Origin: Enterocloster aldenensis
GTDB taxonomy: Bacteria > Bacillota > Clostridia > Lachnospirales > Lachnospiraceae
Assembly (NCBI RefSeq): GCF_003434055.1
Contig: NZ_QVEX01000027.1
Location: forward strand, 1-48,007
DNA length: 48,007 bases
Direction: 5' to 3'
Numbering within the stretch: position 1 is the first letter of the stretch; every line of letters begins with the position of its first letter. A model generated the notes under the pieces. The model saw only the letters and a list, made by a program, of their open reading frames with translations, searched no databases and had not been told where the DNA came from. Positions 17,731 through 26,575 of the stretch are shown here, piece after piece. The translations under genes were made by a program, and so were the position numbers.

Positions 17731-18857
17731 CAGCGCACCTCCTTTTTGGTATTCCCGGCGCCGGCACATACGCCCTCCCGGACCCTATTCCCTTGGTTCC
17801 TGCGCGCCTGGTCCCCGCACGCCTGATTCCCGCCCTCCGGATCTGCGTTTCCCATATCCACCAAACGGTTCACGCAGGCTGAAAATGAGATATATTCCGG
17901 ACAGATGTCGTCACACCGGCCGCAGCCCACGCACATCTGGTATCCGAACTGTTTCTTAAAATCAGATATCTTGTGCAGGACCTTAAAGCGCATGCGCTCT
18001 CCTTTGGAATCCCGGTAACAGCCTCCTCCCGCCACATCCGTATAGCCATCCACCATGCAGGAAGCATGTACCCTGCGCCGCTCTCCCGCCCTTTCGTTGT
18101 CCTGGTAGAATATATCCTGCATGGTAAAGCAGGTGCAGGTAGGACAGGCAAAATTACACCGGCCGCAGCCAATACAGCGGCTGTCGTAATCCTTCCACAA
18201 CCCGGCCTTTACATGCTCAGGCCCGCATTCCTCCGGTATCCTTACCTTCACATGGTTTTCACTGACAAAATCAGGCCCTGCCTCAGTCCTATCCGCGCCC
18301 AGTCCGTCCAGCAGCCCCTCCAGTCCATCCATGGTGCCTGTGATTTCTGCCCGGACCTGTCCGTCAACCTTCTTTATATTCATGGCAGCATCATATTCCT
18401 CTGTCTGGTTGGTTCCCATGGACACACAGAATCCGTTGTCACAGGATTTGCTGCAGCCTAAAAGCACAAGGCGCAGCCCCTTCCTCAGCCGTGCATAATA
18501 GCTGTCCCCAAAATGATTTTCCAGATAAACCGCATCCAGCCTTTTAAGGGCGTGGATATCGCAGCTTCTCATGAACAGGAGCGCCGGTTTCTTCCTCTCC
18601 GGCTCAGCCTCCTTTACCTCCCCTTCCGTAAAATAAAAAAGGATCTGGGTAATAGGCAGGATTGCCTCCTTAAATGAATACGCGGACTTCGTTTCCCATT
18701 CCAGTTCCTCAAACCGTTTCAGCCGCCCATATCTTACCACATCCGTATCCGAATACATTCCTTCCCCGGCCATGCACTTCGGTCCATAAACCACATAATC
18801 CCGGTTCCACATCTCAAACAACTGATGCAGCCCATCTTCCCGCAGACAGTAACCCAT
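17730..18857 (-). CDS. asrA: Anaerobic sulfite reductase subunit A (4Fe-4S)
   Basis: 375 residues, ending in two ferredoxin motifs CIGCGRCNFACP and CVGCGRCDDICP that carry electrons to the siroheme subunit. The central part has CDIHALKRLD and LGCSKSCDNGFC, as in AsrA/HydB-like proteins. The start at 18857 is chosen because AAGGAG lies about 10 bases upstream; an ATG 9 bases earlier would sit too close to that site. The C-terminal 35 residues are a Gly/Asn/Arg-rich tail that looks non-conserved. First gene of a seven-gene operon that runs to 11246. Confidence 0.93.
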   Translation of the reverse strand: MGYCLREDGLHQLFEMWNRDYVVYGPKCMAGEGMYSDTDVVRYGRLKRFEELEWETKSAYSFKEAILPITQILFYFTEGEVKEAEPERKKPALLFMRSCDIHALKRLDAVYLENHFGDSYYARLRKGLRLVLLGCSKSCDNGFCVSMGTNQTEEYDAAMNIKKVDGQVRAEITGTMDGLEGLLDGLGADRTEAGPDFVSENHVKVRIPEECGPEHVKAGLWKDYDSRCIGCGRCNFACPTCTCFTMQDIFYQDNERAGERRRVHASCMVDGYTDVAGGGCYRDSKGERMRFKVLHKISDFKKQFGYQMCVGCGRCDDICPEYISFSACVNRLVDMGNADPEGGNQACGDQARRNQGNRVREGVCAGAGNTKKEVR

Positions 18858-18917
18858 GCAGCACATACTCCTTTTCCTTGTTAATAATTTAACTATAACA
18901 GATAAAAACAAAAAATG

Positions 18918-18935
18918 CCGTGATTTATATCACGG
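18918..18935. promoter_or_regulatory. CRP/FNR-like palindrome, also a terminator hairpin
   Basis: The perfect 6+6 inverted repeat CCGTGA, six bases, TCACGG has the spacing of CRP-family sites (TGTGA-N6-TCACA) and lies about 60 bases before the asrA start. It also contains the stop codon of the Crp-type gene and is followed on the minus strand by CATTTTTT, so it can act as that gene's terminator. The double role is inferred. Confidence 0.55.
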
Positions 18936-19643
18936 CTGTTTAAAATAATCACTTAATTTTTCTAAATCAGGTACCCAGAAATGGTTCTTTTCCACATATA
19001 TAAGGCCCAGATCCCCCAATTTCTTGGCCTGTCTGGATACGGTCTCCCGCTGGGAGCCAAGCATCTCCGACAGATAGGTGATGCTGAGCTGCATCTGGAT
19101 CAGCACCCCATTATCCGTCGTGACACCGTAGTCCCTGGCCAGCTTGTATAGCTTTGCAGCCAGCCGTTTCTCACCTTTCATGGCATTGGTGGTATTCTTC
19201 ATCTGTCTGTAAAGCCTGCGTACCCGAAGGGCCATGGCGTCAAAGGCAGCCCTGGTCAACCCAGGATCCCGCTCCATCACGTGCCAGAACCGCTCCTTGG
19301 AAAGCACCAGCACCTGGGCGCTTTCCCGGATTTCACAATTAATGGAGACAGGCAGGTCCTGGAACATGATCTCATTGAGCATTTTTCCAGGCCCGTATAT
19401 GAACACCACTTTCTTTTCCCCCAGGGTGTTCAGCTTATAGAGGGAGGCAAGCCCTTCTAATATAATATAGAAACAGGACAGCCCCTCACTGTCATAAAAC
19501 ACATGCTGTCCCTTCTCATACCGTTTGATACAGGCAAAGGACATTATCTCTGCCCTGCTGGACGGACTGGCATCCCTTAATATATCTGAAATCCCAAACG
19601 CTTCCCCAACCGTCATCCCGCAGTCCCCCATGCCTTTTCCCAT
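18930..19643 (-). CDS. Crp/Fnr-family transcriptional regulator
   Basis: About 237 residues: a cyclic-nucleotide-binding-type beta barrel (about 30-120, GPGKMLNEIMF), a long dimer helix, and a Crp-type helix-turn-helix near 180-200 (YLSEMLGSQRETVSRQAKKL). The N-terminal four-Cys cluster of true Fnr is not seen, so sensing by heme or another ligand is possible, as in HcpR-like regulators. The start is uncertain. The ORF is open to 19706, but that part lies inside the terminator of the upstream tRNA, so I prefer 19643 (or ATGs 12 to 27 bases further in). Its position just before asrA suggests it controls the asr-nar operon. Confidence 0.85.
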   Translation of the reverse strand: MGKGMGDCGMTVGEAFGISDILRDASPSSRAEIMSFACIKRYEKGQHVFYDSEGLSCFYIILEGLASLYKLNTLGEKKVVFIYGPGKMLNEIMFQDLPVSINCEIRESAQVLVLSKERFWHVMERDPGLTRAAFDAMALRVRRLYRQMKNTTNAMKGEKRLAAKLYKLARDYGVTTDNGVLIQMQLSITYLSEMLGSQRETVSRQAKKLGDLGLIYVEKNHFWVPDLEKLSDYFKQP

Positions 19644-19670
19644 GACCTTTTGCCCATGTCCCGTTCTGTA

Positions 19671-19716
19671 AAAAAAAGTCTTTAAACACAAGGAACCCCT
19701 CCTCATATTTAAAGAC
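19671..19716 (-). terminator. Terminator of the first tRNA-Gln
   Basis: Minus-strand hairpin GTCTTTAAA/TTTAAAGAC (19678-19716) followed by a run of eight T. It begins 10 bases after the tRNA 3' end. Confidence 0.75.
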
Positions 19717-19725
19717 TTGCTTTAG

Positions 19726-19797
19726 CTGGGCTACAAGGATTCGAACCTTGAACTGACGGAGTCAGAGTCCGTTGCCTTACCGTTTGGCGATAGCCCA
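19726..19797 (-). tRNA. tRNA-Gln (anticodon CUG), copy 1
   Basis: Minus-strand 72-base cloverleaf. The acceptor stem pairs TGGGCTA with TAGCCCA, with G as discriminator. The anticodon stem is ACGGA/TCCGT with loop CTCTGAC, giving anticodon CTG. The T arm contains GTTCGAATC. A U1-A72 pair and G73 are typical of glutamine tRNAs. The CCA is not encoded. It differs from copies 2 and 3 at two positions, in the D-loop and the variable region. Confidence 0.95.
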
Positions 19798-19814
19798 TTA
19801 ATACAACGTTTTGA

Positions 19815-19843
19815 ATTATACAATATTTTAGCAATTTAGGCAA
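19815..19843 (-). promoter_or_regulatory. Promoter of tRNA-Gln copy 1
   Basis: Minus strand TTGCCT, 17 bases, TATAAT, ending 17 bases upstream of the tRNA. The rest of 19844-19983 is a T-rich gap with no gene. Confidence 0.7.
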
Positions 19844-19983
19844 GCCCTTTTTTGACTTTTTACATTTTTTTCGCCCAATCCCCGCCCAATGTTTCGGACC
19901 TTCTCACATATCCTCCAAAACGCTGCAAACCAGCGCCCGGGAATCCTCTCCTCGCAGACGCTGGTATTCTCTTACCGCATACC

Positions 19984-21687
19984 TTAATCAAAATTTCTCA
20001 ATTCTGGAATTGCAGCCTTTTTTAACCGAAATTGTCCCACAAGTTCTTTAAGCTTCCTGGCCTGATCCGATAGTTCCTCGCTGGACGCTGCGCTTTCCTC
20101 CGCGGTGGCGGACGTTGTCTGGACCACGCTGGAAATTTGGTCAATGCCAATCGTAACTTGGGAAAGAGAACTTGCCTGTTCCCCTGAGGACGCCGATATA
20201 TCTTCAATGGCCTGTGTAATTCCCTGCACGCCTTCCACCACATTTTTTAAGGATTGGGCTGTTTCATCTGCGATAACGGCCCCGTTCTCCACAGCCTTCA
20301 GGGATTCCTTAATCATTTCCGCGGTATTGTTGGACGCCTCTGCTGATTTGCCTGCCAGGTTTCGCACCTCGTCAGCCACCACGGCAAACCCTTTCCCGGC
20401 TTCCCCTGCCCTGGCCGCCTCGACAGCCGCATTTAAAGCCAGGATATTGGTCTGAAACGCGATATCCTCAATGGTTTTTATGATTTTTCCAATCTCTTTC
20501 GAGCGGTCGCTGATATTGGAAATAGCCTCCAGCATTTCCGCCATTCTTTTGCCGCTTTCCACGGCATAATCTTTCACTTCTTCCGCTGTCCGGGTTGCAT
20601 TTGAAGCACTGTCTGCATTCTGTGCCACATGACTGGTCAACTCGTTAATGGTCGCGGCAAGCTCCTCAACCGAGGACGCCTGTTCCGTTGCCCCCTGAGA
20701 CAACATCTGGGCTCCTGCGGCCACCTGGTCCGAACCTCCGGCCACCTGGTCCGCAGATTCATTAATCCGCAAAAGCGCCATACTCAAATGATCCGAAATT
20801 GCCTCCATCGATTCTCGGATCATCTCAAATTCCCCACGATAATCCGCATGGATCTCCACGCAAAAATCATTGCCGCCCATGCGTTCCAGATTTGTCTTTA
20901 CATCCATGATCACATCCTTCAGACTCGCCTGCATCTGCCGGAAAGAATCAGCCAGTTCCCCAAACTCATCCCTGGAAACATAAGGAATTTCCTCCTCCAG
21001 ATTTCCCTGTTCAATTTTCTCCGCAGATTCTAACAGAACATAAATAGGGGAAATAATCCGTTTTCTCAGGATGCCGAGCATCAGGATTGTTAACATAAAG
21101 GCAGCCCCAAAAATAAAACACAGCACCATCCTGCTGGCGGAGGCACTTTCCATCGCAGTATTCTTAAACTTCAGGGCATTGTCTGCAGCCGTTGCAATAA
21201 TGGCATCCAAACCATTGATGGCATCCTGCTCAAGCTTTGTATACTGCTCCACCTGTTCCCCGGATGGAATCTGCCCGGAATTGACTATCTCCAGAATCTG
21301 CTGCCCGGATGAGGACCAGGCGTCGACCATAGCCAGGATATTCTTCATATTATCGCTCATAGGAGCGGTTTTATCTACCTTATTTCCTTCGATGTCCCTG
21401 ATTACCTGCTCCACAGCCATCAGGTTAGCGGTAAGATCCGCTGAAGGCGGGATATTGTAAAGGATCATCTCCCTCAACCCGTTTCCGGTCTGGGAAATCC
21501 TGGACTTTGCCTCCCACATTCCAACCAGATTTGTGTGGGGCCGTTCATAGAGTACCTCCGTATTGCCGGATATATTATGGATGTAAGTAATGGAAGTCAG
21601 GCCCAACAAAAGCAGGATAACTAAAAGAATCCCGAAAGACATGCTCAGTAATTGTTTGATTTTCAAGGTAGAAATCCTTTTTTTCAT
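19984..21687 (-). CDS. Methyl-accepting chemotaxis protein
   Basis: 567 residues: first membrane helix (about 14-36), an extracellular four-helix-bundle sensor (about 40-180), second helix (about 185-207), HAMP domain (about 208-262) and a long cytoplasmic signalling domain. The hairpin tip reads [20 protein letters not shown] and [17 protein letters not shown], the conserved CheA/CheW-binding part. No other chemotaxis gene lies here, so it is an orphan receptor that must join an array encoded elsewhere. The ATG at 21687 has GAGGG about 8 bases upstream; an ATG 33 bases earlier is weaker. The ligand is unknown. Confidence 0.95.
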   Translation of the reverse strand: MKKRISTLKIKQLLSMSFGILLVILLLLGLTSITYIHNISGNTEVLYERPHTNLVGMWEAKSRISQTGNGLREMILYNIPPSADLTANLMAVEQVIRDIEGNKVDKTAPMSDNMKNILAMVDAWSSSGQQILEIVNSGQIPSGEQVEQYTKLEQDAINGLDAIIATAADNALKFKNTAMESASASRMVLCFIFGAAFMLTILMLGILRKRIISPIYVLLESAEKIEQGNLEEEIPYVSRDEFGELADSFRQMQASLKDVIMDVKTNLERMGGNDFCVEIHADYRGEFEMIRESMEAISDHLSMALLRINESADQVAGGSDQVAAGAQMLSQGATEQASSVEELAATINELTSHVAQNADSASNATRTAEEVKDYAVESGKRMAEMLEAISNISDRSKEIGKIIKTIEDIAFQTNILALNAAVEAARAGEAGKGFAVVADEVRNLAGKSAEASNNTAEMIKESLKAVENGAVIADETAQSLKNVVEGVQGITQAIEDISASSGEQASSLSQVTIGIDQISSVVQTTSATAEESAASSEELSDQARKLKELVGQFRLKKAAIPELRNFD

Positions 21688-21812
21688 GATAAAATCCCTC
21701 GTCAACTTCATGTTTTTCATAACTTATCGTTCTAGTGAATATATCGACTGATTCAAATTAATGATAAGGGAAAAAATGTCACATCTTTCAAAAAATAGCG
21801 CTGCTGGGCTGC

Positions 21813-21862
21813 GACAAAAAAAGCTGATAAACAAGAGAGTTCCCTCTCAGTTTATCAGCTTT
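21813..21862 (-). terminator. Terminator of the second tRNA-Gln
   Basis: Minus-strand 13-bp stem AAAGCTGATAAAC/GTTTATCAGCTTT, with an inner GAGAGG/CTCTC stem, followed by TTTTTTT. It starts 8 bases after the tRNA. Confidence 0.85.
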
Positions 21863-21869
21863 CACTTAC

Positions 21870-21941
21870 CTGGGCTACAAGGATTCGAACCTTGAAATGA
21901 CGGAGTCAGAGTCCGTTGCCTTACCATTTGGCGATAGCCCA
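21870..21941 (-). tRNA. tRNA-Gln (anticodon CUG), copy 2
   Basis: Same 72-base structure as copy 1, with acceptor TGGGCTA/TAGCCCA, discriminator G and anticodon loop CTCTGAC. It is identical to copy 3 over the whole gene as far as I can compare by eye. Confidence 0.95.
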
Positions 21942-22003
21942 TTATTCAATTTTAAATCCCACAGTGTTGGCAATCACGGTACCGATTAACAGCTGCGGGA
22001 TTA

Positions 22004-22032
22004 ATTATACCCATATTGTGGCAAATAGTCAA
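22004..22032 (-). promoter_or_regulatory. Promoter of tRNA-Gln copy 2
   Basis: Minus strand TTGACT, 17 bases, TATAAT, about 63 bases upstream of the tRNA. A longer leader than for the other two copies. Confidence 0.7.
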
Positions 22033-22072
22033 GCACTTTTTTATCCAATTATTTTGTTTCAGCTATTTTATA

Positions 22073-23251
22073 TCAACCGGAAGTCCCATTCCTCTCAGCA
22101 AGGTTCAGCCTGTGAATACGGAAAATGGAAATAATCAGCGGAATAAAAATAGAAAATGCACCGATTGCCCCAGTAGAGGTCAGGAGAATCTGTACGATTT
22201 TCATCAATCCCATAAGGGATACAAAATAGCACACTATCATAAATGCAAGTGCAATAACAAAAACCTTAAGCTTCCGGTCAATCCCTGAGTTTTTCCAAAG
22301 CTTGATAAAACGTGCCGCTATACTGAATGCAAAGGTGGGCCCGGTAGTAATTACCGCAATAAAAATAACAACCCAGTAAATAATGGTAAGCGTGCTTCCC
22401 AGATAATTCTGACAGATGTTCAGAATCGGGGTGGAGTTAAGCTGCTCCGGCAGGAACGGAAGCACGATACAGGATGTTGCAAAAAACAGGACGCTGACAA
22501 AAATTGCAATCATGATACCGGAACCGACCGCATCTTTCTGGTCCCGGATTTTTTCTGAATAACTGCTAAGGGTGGCCCCCCATGAGCCAACATTAAAACA
22601 ATAAGAAATAAGCATGGTATACCCCGTGGCAAGAGAGGCTCCGCTCCAGTCCACCCCTGTCCTAAAATTTCCCAGCAGGCCAACAAGAACATCTCCCCGT
22701 ATTGCACACACAGCAGCCAGGACCGCCAGAAGGCTGCCTGTCAGAGCCAGGGTCATCACGGTGTTGAATTTGCGCAGGAATGCACTGCCGTAAACACTAA
22801 GGATGGCAAATACAAAAGCTGCAATGAGTGAACCTGCCTGTACAGGCATTCCAGTGGTTGAATTGGCAAGAGCGCCGAAAAGGGCCATTGCTCCAGCACA
22901 GGCGGCAATACCTGATAATATGGTATAAAAATCAAAAAACAGTGTGACAATCTTCCTAAGTCCAGGGTTGGAACCATCCCTATGAAGACCATATAGGGCA
23001 AGATAAAATCCATTGTAATCCGTTACTTTATAAGCCCTGATTACATTGATACCCAGGATGCAGCAGACAGCCATGATGGTCATGAAAATCAGAATGAAAA
23101 TTAGCATATGGCCGCCGCCATATCTGGCAAAATAGCTGGTGGCATAAGCGCCGGAAGCCATCGCGCCTCCGCAAAAGGCCCCAAAAACCAAGGCTGCAAG
23201 TCCAAACCAGACTGACAGACGCATTCTAATCGTATATTTTTCCTGTAACAT
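22073..23251 (-). CDS. YkvI-like multi-helix transporter
   Basis: 392 residues with about ten to eleven membrane helices. The opening helix FGAFCGGAMASGAYATSYFA and the general layout resemble YkvI and related amino-acid/spore-receptor-like permeases (moderate certainty). I choose the ATG at 23251 after AAAGGAT. The substrate is unknown. As the last gene of the LacI-controlled operon it probably brings in, or exports, the compound handled by the two dehydrogenases and the URO-D-like protein. Confidence 0.7.
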   Translation of the reverse strand: MLQEKYTIRMRLSVWFGLAALVFGAFCGGAMASGAYATSYFARYGGGHMLIFILIFMTIMAVCCILGINVIRAYKVTDYNGFYLALYGLHRDGSNPGLRKIVTLFFDFYTILSGIAACAGAMALFGALANSTTGMPVQAGSLIAAFVFAILSVYGSAFLRKFNTVMTLALTGSLLAVLAAVCAIRGDVLVGLLGNFRTGVDWSGASLATGYTMLISYCFNVGSWGATLSSYSEKIRDQKDAVGSGIMIAIFVSVLFFATSCIVLPFLPEQLNSTPILNICQNYLGSTLTIIYWVVIFIAVITTGPTFAFSIAARFIKLWKNSGIDRKLKVFVIALAFMIVCYFVSLMGLMKIVQILLTSTGAIGAFSIFIPLIISIFRIHRLNLAERNGTSG

Positions 23252-23267
23252 AATATCCTTTATCCTT

Positions 23268-24314
23268 TCACCGTGCATATTGCCGCAGTAACTCACTACA
23301 ATCCACTACCATTCCCTGCTTTGCAGATTCAAGGCAGGCCATGACCATGGCAAAGCTTTTCACATTGTCCTCAAGGGAGGTTTCCGGAACATCCCCCTGT
23401 TCAAGACTGTCCAGAAACATATGGAAGCCGTATTCCATTTCAGTATACTTCATTTCTGGCTGCAGGATTTCCTCTCCCTGCTGTCTGCCGGTATTAAGTA
23501 CGACCACCTCTGCCCTTTCATGTTTATAAAAATACACTGCTCCATCTGCATCCAGCGTCAGGCAGCCCTTGTCACCTGTAATAGTAAAATTCCCGTCCCA
23601 GGAGGTTTCCTTTCCTCTGGCCGCCCAGCTTCCGCTATATGTAACCGTAACACCATTGGTCATCTGAAAGACTGCATATGTATCAGGCTTTCCTTCATAT
23701 AGGGACCAGGACGGTCTGGAAACGCGGCAATACGCTTCCTTACAATCAGCGCCCGTAAAAAACCGTATCAGGTCAAAATGATGGATGGACACATCCTGCA
23801 AAAGAGGCATTTCTAATCCCGCCCTGTATCCCTGCAGGTCCTCCTGCTGGCGGAATTCCAAAAGTATGGATTCCATCCTGCCAATCATACCATGGTCAAT
23901 GGCTCGTTTAATGGCCTGGTTATGGGGTCTCCATCGGTAATTCTGTGAGGTCATGAATCTTCGGGCAGGATATTGGGCTTTCAGGCGCAGTAACTCCATG
24001 GCCTCCTCCATATCCATTGCCAGCGGCTTCTCTGTAATCAGATTCATGCCTTTTTCCAGTGCCAGCCTATCGGCCTCAAAGTGCAGCACGCCCGGAAGCA
24101 CTACCACGGCAATATCTGCATCTGTCTGTACAATGGATTTCCTGAAGTCAGTAAACGTGATTACAGGATTAATTCCATAATCTGCACATATTTCCTGCAT
24201 TTCGTCCTCACTGCCTGCTGCGCCTGCCAGATGGCATTGTTCAGATTTTAAAATCAGTTCCAGCCACCGCCGGCCCCAGAATCCCATTCCAAGGAGTAAT
24301 ATCTTATGCTTCAT
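23268..24314 (-). CDS. Gfo/Idh/MocA-family oxidoreductase (second copy in the operon)
   Basis: 348 residues. The N-terminal Rossmann fold has LLLGMGFWGRRW and then EKPLAMDMEEAMEL, the usual EKP motif (about 92-94). The C-terminal alpha/beta domain is typical of the family. These enzymes oxidise or reduce sugars, inositols or glycosides with NAD(P). It overlaps the URO-D-like gene by 11 bases. It is clearly different in sequence from the first dehydrogenase (26576-27604), so the two probably act in series, for example a 3-keto oxidation and its reversal; this is inference. Confidence 0.88.
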   Translation of the reverse strand: MKHKILLLGMGFWGRRWLELILKSEQCHLAGAAGSEDEMQEICADYGINPVITFTDFRKSIVQTDADIAVVVLPGVLHFEADRLALEKGMNLITEKPLAMDMEEAMELLRLKAQYPARRFMTSQNYRWRPHNQAIKRAIDHGMIGRMESILLEFRQQEDLQGYRAGLEMPLLQDVSIHHFDLIRFFTGADCKEAYCRVSRPSWSLYEGKPDTYAVFQMTNGVTVTYSGSWAARGKETSWDGNFTITGDKGCLTLDADGAVYFYKHERAEVVVLNTGRQQGEEILQPEMKYTEMEYGFHMFLDSLEQGDVPETSLEDNVKSFAMVMACLESAKQGMVVDCSELLRQYAR

Positions 24315-25389
24315 TCCAGCCTTCCTCCCCGATTTCCTCCATCACTTCCCTCCAAAGAGGGAATCTGGGAAGGGAACCTTCAGACCAGCCGCATCCGCCG
24401 GAGATTACTGTTTTTACACCGCCTGCCTTTAAGGCTTCTATCACCTTCATTTTAATATGGCCCTTTATCTCATCCCTGTCATTCCCTGCAAAATCAGAGC
24501 TTGGTTTATATCTGCCCTCAAGTTCTTTATAACCATGTCCATTGGCATGATCCAGCCCACCTACAAGGACCCGGTCTGTTTTCTGGCGCATTTCTCCAAT
24601 GGTTAGCTGGCCTTGCTCCTGATCCGCCCAGTTAAATGCATCTACCGGATAATCCAAAAACCATTGGCTGGTGCTGGCATCCCCATGGCAGATATGGGCC
24701 ATGTTAAACCATGTCCTGTCTTTTATTGCATTAATATTGCTCACATCATATTTCCTTGCACACTCATCAAACATATCCCTGCCCATCAGTTTAGCCATAC
24801 CACACTGATACCCCAGGAAAAATCCAGCGGCACCCGCATCAACAAACGCCTCCATTAGCCGCTCATTGGTCTCGGAAATCACTTCAAGGGCTGCCCTGGC
24901 ATAGCTGCCGGAGTATTCAAAATGCGAAAGGATTACTTCCGGGTGGAAGAACCCTCCCGTCATCTCCCCCATCCATATGAATGGACTGAAAACAGTGGCC
25001 AGCACAGGCACATCTCCCTGATAATAATCATTCACCCGTTTACAAACCTCGATTTCCCTAGCCAAGGCACCCGTTTTCAGGTCCGGCACCTTTAGTTTCG
25101 CCCACTGGTGCGGATCATTGATTGCGCTTGCCTGTACGTTCATCCAGGTATCGTCATAAATATGGGCCGCCGGTCTTAACATCTGCCCGAAATCTTCGGT
25201 AAAATACATGCCATTAGGCATCAGTTTTATAAAATCAAATTGATATGTATTCTGATATGCTATGGTTGCCTCGGTAAAATCCTTTGCATTTCTGTCTACC
25301 AGATTCATATGGGGCCCCCAGGCCACAAACGCCGGTCTGTCTGTCTTTCTTCCTTCTTTTACTGCCATCAAACGTTCTTTATGCGTCAT
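24304..25389 (-). CDS. Uroporphyrinogen decarboxylase superfamily protein
   Basis: 361 residues of the URO-D/methyltransferase barrel. Typical features are the opening MTHKERLMAVKEGRKTDRPAF and the middle segment with a His/Asp-containing barrel (WADQEQGQLTIGEM). True heme-pathway HemE sits with heme genes, which are absent here. In Clostridia such proteins are often corrinoid-dependent methyltransferases or of unknown role in carbohydrate operons. No corrinoid protein gene is nearby, so I do not assign a substrate. A GAGG site is upstream of the ATG. Confidence 0.8.
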   Translation of the reverse strand: MTHKERLMAVKEGRKTDRPAFVAWGPHMNLVDRNAKDFTEATIAYQNTYQFDFIKLMPNGMYFTEDFGQMLRPAAHIYDDTWMNVQASAINDPHQWAKLKVPDLKTGALAREIEVCKRVNDYYQGDVPVLATVFSPFIWMGEMTGGFFHPEVILSHFEYSGSYARAALEVISETNERLMEAFVDAGAAGFFLGYQCGMAKLMGRDMFDECARKYDVSNINAIKDRTWFNMAHICHGDASTSQWFLDYPVDAFNWADQEQGQLTIGEMRQKTDRVLVGGLDHANGHGYKELEGRYKPSSDFAGNDRDEIKGHIKMKVIEALKAGGVKTVISGGCGWSEGSLPRFPLWREVMEEIGEEGWNEA

Positions 25390-25475
25390 CTCTTAAGTTT
25401 CCTCTCTTATATGGTTTCCCTGATATCCACATGCGGAACATGTCTGGCAATACAAAATCCAGCATCTTTTATGCT

Positions 25476-26468
25476 TTACGCATGTCCGATTGATGCTCCT
25501 GCTTTAAATGTGGTTTTCAGGTAATGGTCCTCACAGGGCCTGTTATTCAGGATATCACACAGCATTTCTGCCGCAAGTTTTCCCATCTCTGCTTTAGGGA
25601 CATTGATAGTAGCCAATACTGGTTCAACATAGGAAGCAAATGGAATATCATCACAGCCCGCCACGGAAATATCTTCCGGAACACGTATCCCCCTCTGCCG
25701 CAAAGCCTTCATTGCCCCGATAGCCACCAGGTCGTTAACAGCGAAGACCGCATCTACATCCGTGCCCCTTTCTAAAAGCTGATTCATTGCCTGGAATCCT
25801 GTATCCAGGTCAGCGATATAAGGCATCTCGCCATCAATCAGAAGTTCCGGCAGTACCTGCAGGTCATTGGCTTTCATGGCCTGGCAGAAATTAGCATACT
25901 TTTCATGAGATGTCTCTTTTAGAGAATATCCGCTCAGAAAAGCAATCCGCTTATGACCAGTCCCTGCCAGAAACCGGACCATCTCCCCAATGGAATCCTC
26001 ATAGTCAATCTTCAGCACCCTGCCAAACTCCGGGCAGCCTGAGACCACACGGATACCGCTTGCACAAGCCCGGCGGATAGCCGGTTCCATGCTGTCAATG
26101 TATGTTGCCAGGAATAATCCATCCACATTCCTTGCTATCAGGTCAAAAATGGCATCTTCATTAAAGTTAAAGATATTAATATCTATGGCTGATACAATAT
26201 ATCCCCGTTTTCGGGCTTCCTCCTGCATGGCTTCCGCCACTTCCGCATAACGTGGATTCTTTAAGTTATTTACTACCAGCGCCAAATGGCCGCTTCTGTT
26301 CGTAGCCAGACACCTGGCTGCCTGGTTTAGATAATAGCCCTTTTCTTCAATTGCTTTCCTTACCCGTGCGGCAAGTTCCGGGCTCACATACTTTGTTCCA
26401 TTTATTACATGGGATACTGTAGCCTCAGATACACCCGCTGCTGCTGCAACTTCCTTTCGCTTTGACAT
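25476..26468 (-). CDS. LacI-family transcriptional regulator
   Basis: 330 residues. Residues 4-50 are the LacI helix-turn-helix plus hinge (EVAAAAGVSEATVSHVING, then a KAIEEKGY variant), followed by a periplasmic-binding-like sensor domain with the closing segment DISVAGCDDIPFASYVEP. It lies inside the operon, between the first Gfo/Idh gene and the URO-D-like gene. Two palindromes upstream of the first gene (27634-27651, 27691-27704) are its probable operators, so the operon is likely self-regulated and induced by the substrate. Confidence 0.93.
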   Translation of the reverse strand: MSKRKEVAAAAGVSEATVSHVINGTKYVSPELAARVRKAIEEKGYYLNQAARCLATNRSGHLALVVNNLKNPRYAEVAEAMQEEARKRGYIVSAIDINIFNFNEDAIFDLIARNVDGLFLATYIDSMEPAIRRACASGIRVVSGCPEFGRVLKIDYEDSIGEMVRFLAGTGHKRIAFLSGYSLKETSHEKYANFCQAMKANDLQVLPELLIDGEMPYIADLDTGFQAMNQLLERGTDVDAVFAVNDLVAIGAMKALRQRGIRVPEDISVAGCDDIPFASYVEPVLATINVPKAEMGKLAAEMLCDILNNRPCEDHYLKTTFKAGASIGHA

Positions 26469-26575
26469 CCTCGTTCTTTCCCTTCCATTTATTCTGGTGT
26501 TATTATATTACCAGTTTCAGAAAAAGGGAAGGATAATCCTATTTCCTTCAGGGTTATGTGATTTCACATATCCAA

